A stretch of 13,971 nt of DNA from JBBDRW01 sp040905265 (GCA_040905265.1 JBBDRW010000002.1:1-13971), one strand, 5' to 3'. Counted from the first letter of the stretch, positions 1 through 6,589 are shown. A program made the numbers and translations. Notes: generated by a model not told the origin, from the sequence alone.

Positions 1-1
1 G

Positions 2-907
2 ATGAGTGTTTTGTTTCTGTTTATAGACGGGGTAGGGCTTGCGGAAGAGGGGGCCTATAACCCGTTGGTTCGTCCGGAGTGGGAAGCCTTTGATCGGCTG
101 ACAAACGGATCCGGCCTGATTCCACTCGAGAAACCGGTACAAACAGATCAACTCAGTTTCTTTTCAGTGGATGCCAATCTTGGTGTAGAGGGCCTTCCAC
201 AGAGCGGGACAGGACAGGCAAGCCTCTTTTCCGGAGAGAATGCAGCCCGGATTGCAGGGCGTCACTTTGGCCCGTACCCCCACTCCAAAACGAAGGCCTT
301 ACTGAAAGAGAGAAGCCTGTTTCATCAGGCGGGCAAGATGGGGTACAGCACCCACTTTATCAATGCCTATCCCGATATCTTTTTTAAAGAGATGAACCGG
401 AGGAACCGGTGGACCTGTACAACACTGATGGCATCGTCCGCAGGTCAGCAGCTGAACGGCCTGGAAGAGGTGCAGCGGGGAGTCTCGGTTACGGCAGAAA
501 TTATTCAGGATGCCTGGAGAGAGAAGCTGAACCTGGATGTCCCTGAAATTGAGCCGGAGACAGCAGCCGAACGTGTGATCCGTGCAGCTGAAAACTATGA
601 TCTGGTACTGTATGAATATTATCTGACAGACAAGGCAGGACATCGAAGAGACCGGGAGATGAGCCAGCGGCTATTGACAACCCTGAACCGTTTTCTGGTA
701 TATATTCTGGATCACATGGAGAGCGATATGTACCTGGTATTATGCAGTGATCACGGAAATTTGGAAGATCTCTCGGTGAAAACTCATACCCGAAACCCGG
801 TTCCGATGATCATCTTCGGAAACGGGGGGAACCAAACGGAGAGGGCGGACTCTATTATGGATCTGCCCGGAGTCATACTCTCTCTTCTTGAAGGTTCCAA
901 AATATAG
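2..907 (+). CDS. Alkaline phosphatase superfamily metalloenzyme (iPGM/phosphopentomutase-like)
   Basis: A 301-aa protein carrying the metal-ligand signatures of the metalloenzyme branch of the alkaline phosphatase superfamily (the branch of cofactor-independent phosphoglycerate mutase and phosphopentomutase). Visible motifs are FIDGVG with D9, SGTGQASLFSG at 68-78 (T70 is the probable nucleophile), TDKAGH with D210 and H214, CSDHGN with D250 and H251, and HTRNPVP with H262. All ligand groups seem intact, so an active two-metal phosphohydrolase or mutase is likely. The substrate cannot be read from the sequence. It is far shorter than iPGM (about 510 aa), so it is not glycolytic GpmI. The ATG lies at base 2, so any ribosome site, and possibly an earlier start, is outside the window. 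It converges on adk with about 40 bp between stops and no clear terminator. Confidence 0.8.
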   Translation: MSVLFLFIDGVGLAEEGAYNPLVRPEWEAFDRLTNGSGLIPLEKPVQTDQLSFFSVDANLGVEGLPQSGTGQASLFSGENAARIAGRHFGPYPHSKTKALLKERSLFHQAGKMGYSTHFINAYPDIFFKEMNRRNRWTCTTLMASSAGQQLNGLEEVQRGVSVTAEIIQDAWREKLNLDVPEIEPETAAERVIRAAENYDLVLYEYYLTDKAGHRRDREMSQRLLTTLNRFLVYILDHMESDMYLVLCSDHGNLEDLSVKTHTRNPVPMIIFGNGGNQTERADSIMDLPGVILSLLEGSKI

Positions 908-948
908 AATAGCAGTCCGTGCGTCCGGATTTCGTAAACGTGCAGTCG

Positions 949-1506
949 TTACTTGTCGAGAACGGATCGAATTCTGGAAAAAATCTCTTTGATCGTTCCG
1001 GTACCCTCCACTTCAAAAACGACTCCGTGACGGTCATAATAGTCCTTGACCGGCCGGGTTTGGGTTTCATAAACGTCAAGCCGCTTTTTTACTCCCTCTT
1101 CCGTATCATCCGCACGGCCGTCATCCCGATTCAGAATCCGGTTTACGAGTTCTTCTTCAGGCACTTTTAAAAAGATGAAGGCATCTATACTTTCACCGCT
1201 CTTCTCCAACAGCCGGTCAAACGCTTCTGCCTGTGCGACTGTGCGGGGAAATCCGTCAAGAATGTAGCCGTCACTATACTCTTCAGATGACAGCTCTTCA
1301 GCTACCAGCTCCACAACAGTTTGGTCAGGAACCAATTCACCGGAGTCGAGAATCCCTTTTACCTTTACGCCGAGAGGTGTCTTGTTTTTAATTGCTTCCC
1401 GGAAAATATCTCCGGTAGAAATGTGTGAGATCTGGTAGTGGTCCCGGATAAGAGATGCCTGTGTTCCCTTGCCTGCACCGGGTGGGCCAAAAAGAATAAT
1501 TTTCAT
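949..1506 (-). CDS. adk: Adenylate kinase
   Basis: A 185-aa adenylate kinase (ATP + AMP = 2 ADP), cytosolic, of the short-LID type. The P-loop GPPGAGKGT is at 7-15, the AMP-binding STGDIFR at 30-36 and LDGFPRT at 83-89. A short LID segment around 128-140 (GRADDTEEGVKKRL) lacks the four-Cys zinc site seen in long-LID enzymes. The length is normal for the short form. The ATG gives a perfect N-terminus (MKIILFGPPG). It lies downstream of rplS on the same strand, separated by a 174-bp spacer rich in hairpins, so it may be partly uncoupled from the ribosomal operon. Confidence 0.96.
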   Translation of the reverse strand: MKIILFGPPGAGKGTQASLIRDHYQISHISTGDIFREAIKNKTPLGVKVKGILDSGELVPDQTVVELVAEELSSEEYSDGYILDGFPRTVAQAEAFDRLLEKSGESIDAFIFLKVPEEELVNRILNRDDGRADDTEEGVKKRLDVYETQTRPVKDYYDRHGVVFEVEGTGTIKEIFSRIRSVLDK

Positions 1507-1555
1507 AACGGATGTTTACAATCGGTTTGCTTCCTGTTGAGTTCGGTCAATGGTG

Positions 1556-1618
1556 ATCCGGAGAGTAACCGGATTGAGGGCACACACCCTCCAGGGCTTC
1601 TTATGGAAGAGGAGCCCT
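1556..1618. other. Three consecutive hairpins between rplS and adk
   Basis: Three inverted repeats sit side by side in the 174-bp spacer. ATCCGG/CCGGAT is at 1556-1561 and 1569-1574. GAGGG/CCCTC is at 1576-1580 and 1587-1591. The longest spans 1593-1618, with AGGGCT pairing AGCCCT and extending to about 10 bp including wobbles around a 6-nt loop. Read on the minus strand, the long hairpin follows rplS but has no T-run after it. A classical intrinsic terminator is therefore not supported; mRNA processing or partial attenuation is possible. Confidence 0.5.
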
Positions 1619-1680
1619 GAATGGCTTGCCGGAAATATTCTCTACTTTGAAGGCCCGGCTGGCACCTTGATCTTCGCTGT

Positions 1681-2058
1681 TCAGGACTCGGTACGGCTTC
1701 CCGGCTCGGCTGCTTTTGCCGCCTTGTCCTGGATCCGTGCTGCTTTTCCACGGAGGTTGCGCAGGTAAAAGAGTTTGGATCTTCGGACTTTCCCTTTTTT
1801 GAGGACCTCGATTTTTGCAATAAAAGGCGAATAGAGAGGGAAGATCCGTTCTACGCCAACACTTCCGGACATTTTGCGTACCGTAAACGTTTTGTTGGCC
1901 CCACTTCCTCTTTCGTTAATTACGATACCCTGATATAGCTGGATCCGCTCTTTCTCCCCTTCACGTACACGGTAGTGAACGTTTACTGTGTCTCCTGCAG
2001 TAAACTGCGGGATATCTTCCCGTATAACGGTTTGTTCTATTAATTTTAATTTATCCAT
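1681..2058 (-). CDS. rplS: 50S ribosomal protein L19
   Basis: A 125-aa L19, a basic protein at the 30S-50S interface. Family hallmarks are F(T)AGDTVNVHYRVREG near 20-34, IQLYQGIVI near 39-47, GVERIFPLYSP near 68-78 and VRRSKLFYLR near 91-100. The last 15 residues or so form a slightly longer Ala/Lys-rich tail than the usual 115 aa. It is the distal gene of the ffh-rpsP-rimM-trmD-rplS block, 34 bp after the trmD stop. Confidence 0.97.
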   Translation of the reverse strand: MDKLKLIEQTVIREDIPQFTAGDTVNVHYRVREGEKERIQLYQGIVINERGSGANKTFTVRKMSGSVGVERIFPLYSPFIAKIEVLKKGKVRRSKLFYLRNLRGKAARIQDKAAKAAEPGSRTES

Positions 2059-2092
2059 AATGATACCTGGTTAGTGGGATTATCCTGGTTTT

Positions 2093-2788
2093 TTAAAGCT
2101 TCCTGTTCGTTTGTTTTCGTAAATCTGGCCGAATTTTTTCGGTTCGCCGGATCGACTCCTGCCGGCGCCATTCTGCTACTTTCTTGTGATCACCGGAGGT
2201 TAATATGTCCGGAATCTTCAATCCCCTGAAGTCAGCCGGCCGTGTATAGACGGGTGCTGACAGCAGAGAGTCCTGAAACGAGTCTGTAAGGGCACTTTCG
2301 GAGTCTCCGAGCACACCCGGTAAAAGCCTCGCGACAGAATCTGCCATCACCATTGCAGGAATCTCCCCGCCCGACAATACGTAGTCTCCGATGGAGTACT
2401 CTTTTGTGATCAATTCATCCCTGACCCTCTGATCGACTCCTTTATAGTGGCCGCAGAGAATAATCAGGTTCTTTAAAAGCGAAAGCCTGTTGGCATCCTT
2501 CTGTTTGTAAGGCGCTCCGTCAGGTGCTGTGAATATAATTTCATCATACGTCCGCTCGTCTGTCAAGGACTCTATACAATCAAAAATCGGTTGAGCCGTA
2601 AGGACCATTCCGGCACCGCCACCATACGGATAGTCATCGACTTTTTTGTGCCTGTCTTCCGAGTAGTCACGCAAGTCGTGAATATGGATCTCCAGCAACC
2701 CCTTCTCCCTGGCCCGCTGAACAATGCTGTGTGAGAGCGGGCTCTCAAGCAGGTTCGGGACTGCCGATATGATATCAATACGTACCAT
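2093..2788 (-). CDS. trmD: tRNA (guanine-N1)-methyltransferase (m1G37)
   Basis: A 231-aa SPOUT-fold enzyme that methylates G37 of tRNAs using AdoMet, acting as a dimer. Typical features are the start MVRIDIISAVP, the YGGGAGMVL loop, GHYKGVDQRV, and the trefoil-knot AdoMet site YSIGDYVLSGGE followed by DSVARLLPGVLG. The open frame continues 50 codons upstream into rimM, but the ATG at 2788 gives the canonical N-terminus and leaves only a 4-nt gap after the rimM stop. This suggests translational coupling. Confidence 0.96.
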   Translation of the reverse strand: MVRIDIISAVPNLLESPLSHSIVQRAREKGLLEIHIHDLRDYSEDRHKKVDDYPYGGGAGMVLTAQPIFDCIESLTDERTYDEIIFTAPDGAPYKQKDANRLSLLKNLIILCGHYKGVDQRVRDELITKEYSIGDYVLSGGEIPAMVMADSVARLLPGVLGDSESALTDSFQDSLLSAPVYTRPADFRGLKIPDILTSGDHKKVAEWRRQESIRRTEKIRPDLRKQTNRKL

Positions 2789-2792
2789 GCTT

Positions 2793-3335
2793 TCAGAGAT
2801 CCATGAATTGTTCCAGGTTTCTGCAGTTGATGATCCGGTTCTCCTCATCGATGGATACAACAAATTCATCAACCCACGGCACAAGGATGGAAGCCGGTCC
2901 GGCGTCCATGCCAATAATCGCGTGAGCCGGAGATTCAAGAATCCCGGTTACAACAGCATTCAGCCCGGACGGATCCGTTACGTCGAAACCGGTAATATCC
3001 GGCAGGCTCTCCACAGCCCTACCCTGTAACTCCAGTAACTTCCGGTCCATATAGACCGGGCCATCCTGAAACTGTTCAGCTTCTGAACGATTCGTGATCT
3101 GATCAAAATGTACAAAGAACATTGATGCGTTTCGCTTCTTCTCAATACGCACATCCGTGATTCGTGCCGGTATCAGATCCCCGCGCCTGTTCTCCAGGTG
3201 AAGGATTTGCCCGGCCTCTAACAAGGATTCGAGCGAGGCCTCATTCTGCTGCGGCATAAGTTTTATGGTTCCATTCAGACCGTGAGCCTTCCCGATACGG
3301 GCTATCTCTGCAAACCGGCCTTCAGGATCCTTCAT
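2793..3335 (-). CDS. rimM: Ribosome maturation factor RimM
   Basis: A 180-aa 16S rRNA processing/30S maturation factor. The N-terminal RimM barrel (about 7-95) starts with EIARIGKAHGLNGTIKL. A PRC-barrel domain (about 100-178) contains DVTDPSGLNAVVTGILESPA and the end LVPWVDEFVVSID. Length is normal. It binds S19 and the 30S head in the known family. It sits between rpsP (14-bp gap) and trmD (4-nt gap), the usual operon order. Confidence 0.95.
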   Translation of the reverse strand: MKDPEGRFAEIARIGKAHGLNGTIKLMPQQNEASLESLLEAGQILHLENRRGDLIPARITDVRIEKKRNASMFFVHFDQITNRSEAEQFQDGPVYMDRKLLELQGRAVESLPDITGFDVTDPSGLNAVVTGILESPAHAIIGMDAGPASILVPWVDEFVVSIDEENRIINCRNLEQFMDL

Positions 3336-3349
3336 GCCGCTGGCTCGTC

Positions 3350-4237
3350 CTATTCGTTTTCAGATTGTTTACTTTCCCAGGCACGAAGTACAGTTACCCG
3401 TTCTTCATCGTCCGGTACAAACCCTTTGAGTTCTTCCAGTGAGGAATCTTTGATTTTCTCAATGGCCTCATTTGCATTCATCTCTGTTGAGACCTCGCCT
3501 GCAGGCTTCTCCGGAGCTTCCTCTTTTGGTTCTTCGACGGTTTCGACAGCTTCAGTTTCTTCCTCTTCAGGGGCAGCTTCTGCTGTTTCCTCCTCCTTCA
3601 CCTCTTCAGCAGCGGCTTCAGCCTGAGGCTCTTCCTCTTCAGCTGGCGCCTCTTCAGGCTCTTCCACAGCTTCTGCAACTTCTTCTTCCGATTCAGCTTC
3701 AACATCTTCCTGGCCGGAAGTTTCGTCCTGAGCTGATTCTTCTGCTACAGCTTCTTCTTCAGCCGCTTCGGCTGCTTCTGCTTCCGCCTTTTTCTTTTCC
3801 GCCTCTTTTGCTGCCGCTGCTGCCTTCTCTTCAAGCTGTTTTTTGTACTCTTTCTCTTCAGCTTCCAGGAGTTCTTTCTGTTGCTCTTTTCGGCTCACCT
3901 GTTTGGCTTCAGCACTCTGCTCTCGGTTTTCACGCCACTCGGCCAGGGCCGCCTCAATCTCTTCTTCAGATTTGCCCCACCGGATCAGGTGCATTTTGTA
4001 GAGCAATCCTTCCTTTTTAAGCAGGTTTCGAACTGTATCGGAAGGTTGAGCACCGATATTGAGCCAGTGTATGATCCGCTCTTCATTCAAGGTTAGTTCT
4101 TTCCTCTCGCTGATATTGTCGAACCGGCCTACGCGCTCAATAATGCGGCCATCGCGCGGAGATCGTTTGTCTGCTACCACAATGTGGTAATAGGGTCTCT
4201 TTTTTCGACCTTTTCGTTGTAGTCGTAATCTAATCAA
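3350..4237 (-). CDS. rpsP: 30S ribosomal protein S16 with very long acidic tail
   Basis: A 295-aa protein. Residues 1 to about 82 are ordinary S16 (LRLQRKGRKKRPYYHIVVAD, SPRDGRIIERVGRFDN, then GAQPSDTVRNLLKKEGLLYK). Most S16 proteins are 80-180 aa. Here a helical charged stretch (90-155) is followed by an Ala/Glu-rich, strongly acidic, low-complexity segment (about 155-248). A small ordered-looking C-terminal motif closes the protein (about 253-292, ANEAIEKIKDSSLEELKGF then DDEERVTVLRAW). The start is TTG at 4237, chosen because it gives the conserved N-terminus and is preceded on the minus strand by AGAGGA at good spacing. No ATG is available. It lies 38 bp after ffh. Confidence 0.94.
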   Translation of the reverse strand: MIRLRLQRKGRKKRPYYHIVVADKRSPRDGRIIERVGRFDNISERKELTLNEERIIHWLNIGAQPSDTVRNLLKKEGLLYKMHLIRWGKSEEEIEAALAEWRENREQSAEAKQVSRKEQQKELLEAEEKEYKKQLEEKAAAAAKEAEKKKAEAEAAEAAEEEAVAEESAQDETSGQEDVEAESEEEVAEAVEEPEEAPAEEEEPQAEAAAEEVKEEETAEAAPEEEETEAVETVEEPKEEAPEKPAGEVSTEMNANEAIEKIKDSSLEELKGFVPDDEERVTVLRAWESKQSENE

Positions 4238-4275
4238 TGATCTGTTCCTCTATTTTATAGTTTAAAAAATAAGTG

Positions 4276-5616
4276 TTACCGGCCAAAGGGCATTTGTTTC
4301 AATCCCTGAAGGGCGTTACCCATTCTGCCTGTTTTCGACATTGTTTTCATCATCTTCTTCATCTGTGAAAACTGTTTGATCAGCTGGTTGATCTCCCGAA
4401 CGGATGTGCCGGATCCGTTTGCAATTCGTTTCCGCCTGCTGCCGTTTAAAAGATCCGGATCGCGCCGCTCTTCCGGCGTCATCGAATCGATGATTGCTTC
4501 GATCGGTTTAAATGTATCTTCATCCAGTTCAGCATTATCAAGGGCTTTGCCGGCACCGGGAATCATTCCTGCCAGGTCAGACAGATTGCCCATCTTTTTG
4601 ATTTTCTGAATCTGCTCATAAAAGTCCACCAGGTCAAATTTCTCTGAGCGGATCTTTTTTTGAAGTTTTTCAGCCTGCTCCTCGTCATACTGGCTTTGAG
4701 CTTTTTCAACCAGGGAAACCACATCCCCCATCCCCAGAATTCGCTGAGCCATCCTGTCCGGATAGAAGGGTGAAAGTGCATCCAGCTTTTCCCCTGTACT
4801 TGCAAACTTGATCGGTTTGTTAACGACGGTTTTAATGGAGAGCGCGGCGCCGCCCCGGGTATCTCCATCCAGTTTGGTTAAAACCACGCCGTCAAAATCG
4901 ATCACCTCATTAAAAGAGCGTGCCGTATTAACGGCATCCTGGCCCGTCATGGAGTCCACAACGAACAGGATTTCGTGAGGAGTAACTGCCTTTTTGATTG
5001 CAGAGACCTCCTCCATCATCGCTTCGTCTACATGCATCCGCCCGGCCGTATCAATAATCACAGTGTCCAGAGCCAGGCTCTTTGCCATACTGACTGCTTC
5101 CCTGGCAACCCTGACGGGATCCTTCTGCTCGATGGAGTAGACAGGTACATCGACCTGTGAAGCGAGAGTCTTTAACTGGTTGATCGCCGCAGGGCGGTAG
5201 ACATCTGCTGCTGCAAGCAACGGGTTGCGATTGTTACTCTCTTTCAGATACTTCGCAAGCTTTGCAACAAAAGTTGTTTTACCGGAACCCTGTAAACCTG
5301 CAATGAGAATAACCGTCGGTGGCGTTTGGGCAACCTGGAGGTCTGCCCGTTCGCCCCCAAGTACATCCGCAAGTTCGTCATAGACGATTTTTGTAAACTG
5401 CTGCCCCGGGTTTACGCTGGTGAGAACATCTTCACCCATTGCACGGTCTTTGACCCTGTTTGTAAACTCTTTGGCAACGTCAAAGTTAACATCAGCGTCC
5501 AGGAGAGCCCGGCGTATTTCACGCACGGATTCGGCGATATTGACATCGCTGATCCTCGACTGACCCTTTAGGGTCTGTACCGCTTTTTCAAGTTTTGAAG
5601 ATAGATCTTCAAACAT
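4276..5616 (-). CDS. ffh: Signal recognition particle protein Ffh (SRP54)
   Basis: A 446-aa SRP GTPase that binds 4.5S RNA and signal peptides and docks with FtsY. The N domain (1-95) has RRALLDADVN. The G domain carries G1 GLQGSGKTT (107-115), DVYRPAA (138-144), DTAGR (189-193), TKLDG (about 247-251) and a FASTGEK closing loop. The M domain (about 300-446) is Met-rich and ends with GSGTSVREINQLIKQF and KKMMKTMSK, typical RNA/signal-sequence binding elements. Length is normal. It is the first gene of the minus-strand ribosomal block; its ATG at 5616 matches the family N-terminus. Confidence 0.97.
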   Translation of the reverse strand: MFEDLSSKLEKAVQTLKGQSRISDVNIAESVREIRRALLDADVNFDVAKEFTNRVKDRAMGEDVLTSVNPGQQFTKIVYDELADVLGGERADLQVAQTPPTVILIAGLQGSGKTTFVAKLAKYLKESNNRNPLLAAADVYRPAAINQLKTLASQVDVPVYSIEQKDPVRVAREAVSMAKSLALDTVIIDTAGRMHVDEAMMEEVSAIKKAVTPHEILFVVDSMTGQDAVNTARSFNEVIDFDGVVLTKLDGDTRGGAALSIKTVVNKPIKFASTGEKLDALSPFYPDRMAQRILGMGDVVSLVEKAQSQYDEEQAEKLQKKIRSEKFDLVDFYEQIQKIKKMGNLSDLAGMIPGAGKALDNAELDEDTFKPIEAIIDSMTPEERRDPDLLNGSRRKRIANGSGTSVREINQLIKQFSQMKKMMKTMSKTGRMGNALQGLKQMPFGR

Positions 5617-5656
5617 TTTTCTGTGCTGTTTCCTAAATCGCTATTCGCAAAGTCTT

Positions 5657-5687
5657 GAAAAATACGGACAATAGGTTGTCTTATCAA
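5657..5687 (-). promoter_or_regulatory. Candidate promoter of the ffh-rpsP-rimM-trmD-rplS operon
   Basis: On the minus strand, TTG (5687-5685) is followed after 20 nt by TATTTTTC (5664-5657). That matches seven of eight positions' worth of the Bacteroidota -33/-7 pattern (TTG ... TAnnTTTG, with C for the final G). The initiating ATG of ffh is 40 bp further on. The match is imperfect, so this is a suggestion. Confidence 0.4.
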
Positions 5688-5703
5688 CAGTGAATGTGGA
5701 TAA
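5681..5703. promoter_or_regulatory. Inverted pair of DnaA-box-like 9-mers
   Basis: TTATCAACA (5681-5689, + strand) and TGTGGATAA (5695-5703) face each other with a 5-bp spacer. The second is a perfect consensus DnaA box TTATCCACA on the minus strand and the first differs at one base. The first box overlaps the candidate -33 element of the ffh promoter, so DnaA binding there could affect transcription. Two sites alone do not make an origin. Confidence 0.5.
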
Positions 5704-5722
5704 TTAATCGGTTCATTTTACA

Positions 5723-6130
5723 TTACATTCTTCTCTTCAATTTTTTACCCCTGGCTGTTAATCGATATTTTTGATTCGGGTGGTTTGGGCTGTCAGGGAA
5801 AGTCATTTCAATGAGGCCGGATTTCATGGCGGGTTCGAGGTAGTTTAGCCTAAAATAGTCATCGTGTTTTAAGCCTAATTTTTGCTGTATTTCTGATCGC
5901 TTCATTTCATCTTCTAAAGCACCAACTACTTTTTGAACTTCCCCAGTAGCTTCCCCGGCAGGTTGTCCGGTAACTTGTTCGGCAGGTTGTCCGGTAACTT
6001 GTTCGGTTTGAATCGGGATAATTGTTTTAAATACATCCCCTTCGATAAATTCCGGCTTGGTTCCCGGAGTGTAAAGGCCACAATATTTGTAGGTATTCCG
6101 AATGCCGGAGCCTAGGAGTCTGTCGGACTT
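5723..6130 (-). pseudogene. C-terminal remnant of AlbA/AAA_4-type ATP-binding (Schlafen-like) protein
   Basis: Reading the minus strand continuously through 5723 gives GSGIRNTYKYC, then TPGTKPEFIEGDVFKTIIP, a Gln/Val/Thr/Gly linker (EQVTGQPA twice), and a winged-helix tail (MKRSEIQQKLGLKHDDYFRLN, then YRLTARGKK). This arrangement is typical of the C-terminus of the putative DNA-binding/ATP-binding proteins with an N-terminal AlbA_2 domain. A TAG lies just upstream in the same frame (about 6138-6140), and the N-terminal AlbA and ATPase regions are absent. Only the last ~135 residues remain. A start at the internal ATG (5905) would give just a 60-aa winged helix. I regard it as a decayed 5'-truncated gene at the border of the accessory region. 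Confidence 0.7.
5957..6004 (-). repeat. Two tandem 24-bp units encoding EQVTGQPA
   Basis: The unit GGCAGGTTGTCCGGTAACTT plus GTTC occurs twice head to tail on the + strand. On the minus strand it encodes the EQVTGQPA linker of the remnant described for 5723-6130. Such Q-V-T-G linkers vary in copy number in this family. Confidence 0.75.
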
Positions 6131-6163
6131 ACGTCGAATCTACTGCGGCGGCGCCAAATCCGG

Positions 6164-6272
6164 TGTTGTAAAAATCTTTCCATATGAAATATTCAAGAAG
6201 ATTTTCAAGAAGGAATTCATGAATTGACTTGCGAAACGTTTATCAGCTTCTATCTTTGGCGTTAGAAGGATT
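6164..6272 (+). repeat. 109-bp promoter-bearing repeat, copy 1
   Basis: The block from TGTTGTAAAAATC to AAGGATT is almost identical (three mismatches, no gaps) to 11657-11765. It holds two direct TTCAAGAAG units starting 12 bp apart (6192-6200, 6204-6212), a perfect 12-bp palindrome AATTCATGAATT (6214-6225), and a promoter (6229-6258). It reads toward precursor 1, whose ATG is 114 bp beyond the repeat. Confidence 0.9.
6229..6258 (+). promoter_or_regulatory. Bacteroidota-type promoter for precursor 1
   Basis: TTG at 6229-6231, a 19-nt spacer, then TATCTTTG at 6251-6258, a perfect match to TAnnTTTG. Transcription should start a few bases later, near 6262-6266. The 12-bp palindrome at 6214-6225 lies just upstream of the -33 element, an expected place for an activator. 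Both elements are unchanged in the second copy. Confidence 0.75.
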
Positions 6273-6281
6273 CCAATCCTT
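6266..6281 (+). other. 5'-terminal hairpin of the precursor 1 transcript
   Basis: AAGGATT-CC-AATCCTT can fold at the very start of the predicted transcript. At the equivalent place in the second promoter copy (11759-11775) the sequence differs but still pairs (AAGG...CCTT with inner TTT/AAA). Retained pairing with changed bases suggests that the structure itself matters. Confidence 0.45.
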
Positions 6282-6298
6282 GCGCCTTGACCGTTCAG

Positions 6299-6356
6299 AC
6301 ATGTGGGCTCAAACGACCTGTCCCCGATCCAATCAAGGTTAGATGAAAACAGGTCA
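6299..6356 (+). promoter_or_regulatory. Conserved 5'-UTR hairpin element, copy 1
   Basis: A 58-bp block matches 13485-13542 with six substitutions and no gaps. GACCTGT (6315-6321) can pair with ACAGGTC (6349-6355) across a 27-nt loop. Both arms and the loop length are identical in both copies. The stem ends 31 nt before the precursor ATG. It may be an RNA regulatory leader or a DNA operator; the sequence cannot decide. Confidence 0.6.
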
Positions 6357-6386
6357 ATTTTTATAAATCAACATATGGTGAAAACA

Positions 6387-6566
6387 ATGACACGTAAAAA
6401 ACTTCGATTCATGAACCTCAAAGAGAATGTACTCAGTCGTGATGAGATGAAGAACGTTATGGCTGGGAATGGAAGCTGTATAACATGGAACGATTGTACG
6501 GGTGGTGCTAAATGTTTCGAATGGAATGGAGATAAATGGGTATGCAGTAATTGCTGTATTGTATAA
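6387..6566 (+). CDS. Double-glycine leader peptide 1 (candidate RiPP precursor)
   Basis: A 59-aa peptide. The leader (1-27) MTRKKLRFMNLKENVLSRDE followed by MKNVMAG has the form of GG-Bacteroidales natural-product precursors: basic start, N-x-L-S/N-R-x-E-M-K-x-I/V-M-A-G, then a Gly-type cleavage site. The core (28-59) is short, with Cys at 31, 37, 43, 53, 56 and 57, two Trp at 46/51 region, and only a few Ser/Thr. Comparison with precursor 2 fixes the start. There the upstream ATG is out of frame, and ATGACACGTAAAAAACT follows GGTGA at good spacing in both, so the longer frame from GTG 6303 and the ATG at 6375 are rejected. It is followed after 78 bp by a lipoprotein gene. Confidence 0.85.
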   Translation: MTRKKLRFMNLKENVLSRDEMKNVMAGNGSCITWNDCTGGAKCFEWNGDKWVCSNCCIV

Positions 6567-6589
6567 AGGTAAGAACTGTTAGTCATTGC

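Noticed and set aside
2789..2938. An upstream extension of trmD by 50 codons
   Set aside because: It overlaps rimM coding sequence; the ATG at 2788 gives the canonical TrmD N-terminus.
3472..4020. A 182-aa Leu/Pro-rich frame on the + strand
   Set aside because: It is the mirror of the Glu/Ala-rich low-complexity tail of rpsP and has no protein-like features of its own.
5681..5703. A replication origin based on the DnaA boxes
   Set aside because: Only two boxes, no AT-rich unwinding region with further boxes, and no dnaA or dnaN nearby.
5957..6004. A CRISPR-like repeat
   Set aside because: Two head-to-tail 24-bp units without spacers, in a coding linker.
6303..6386. GTG start at 6303 or ATG at 6375 for precursor 1
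   Set aside because: The extension is the conserved 5'-UTR hairpin, and in precursor 2 the equivalent upstream ATG is out of frame.
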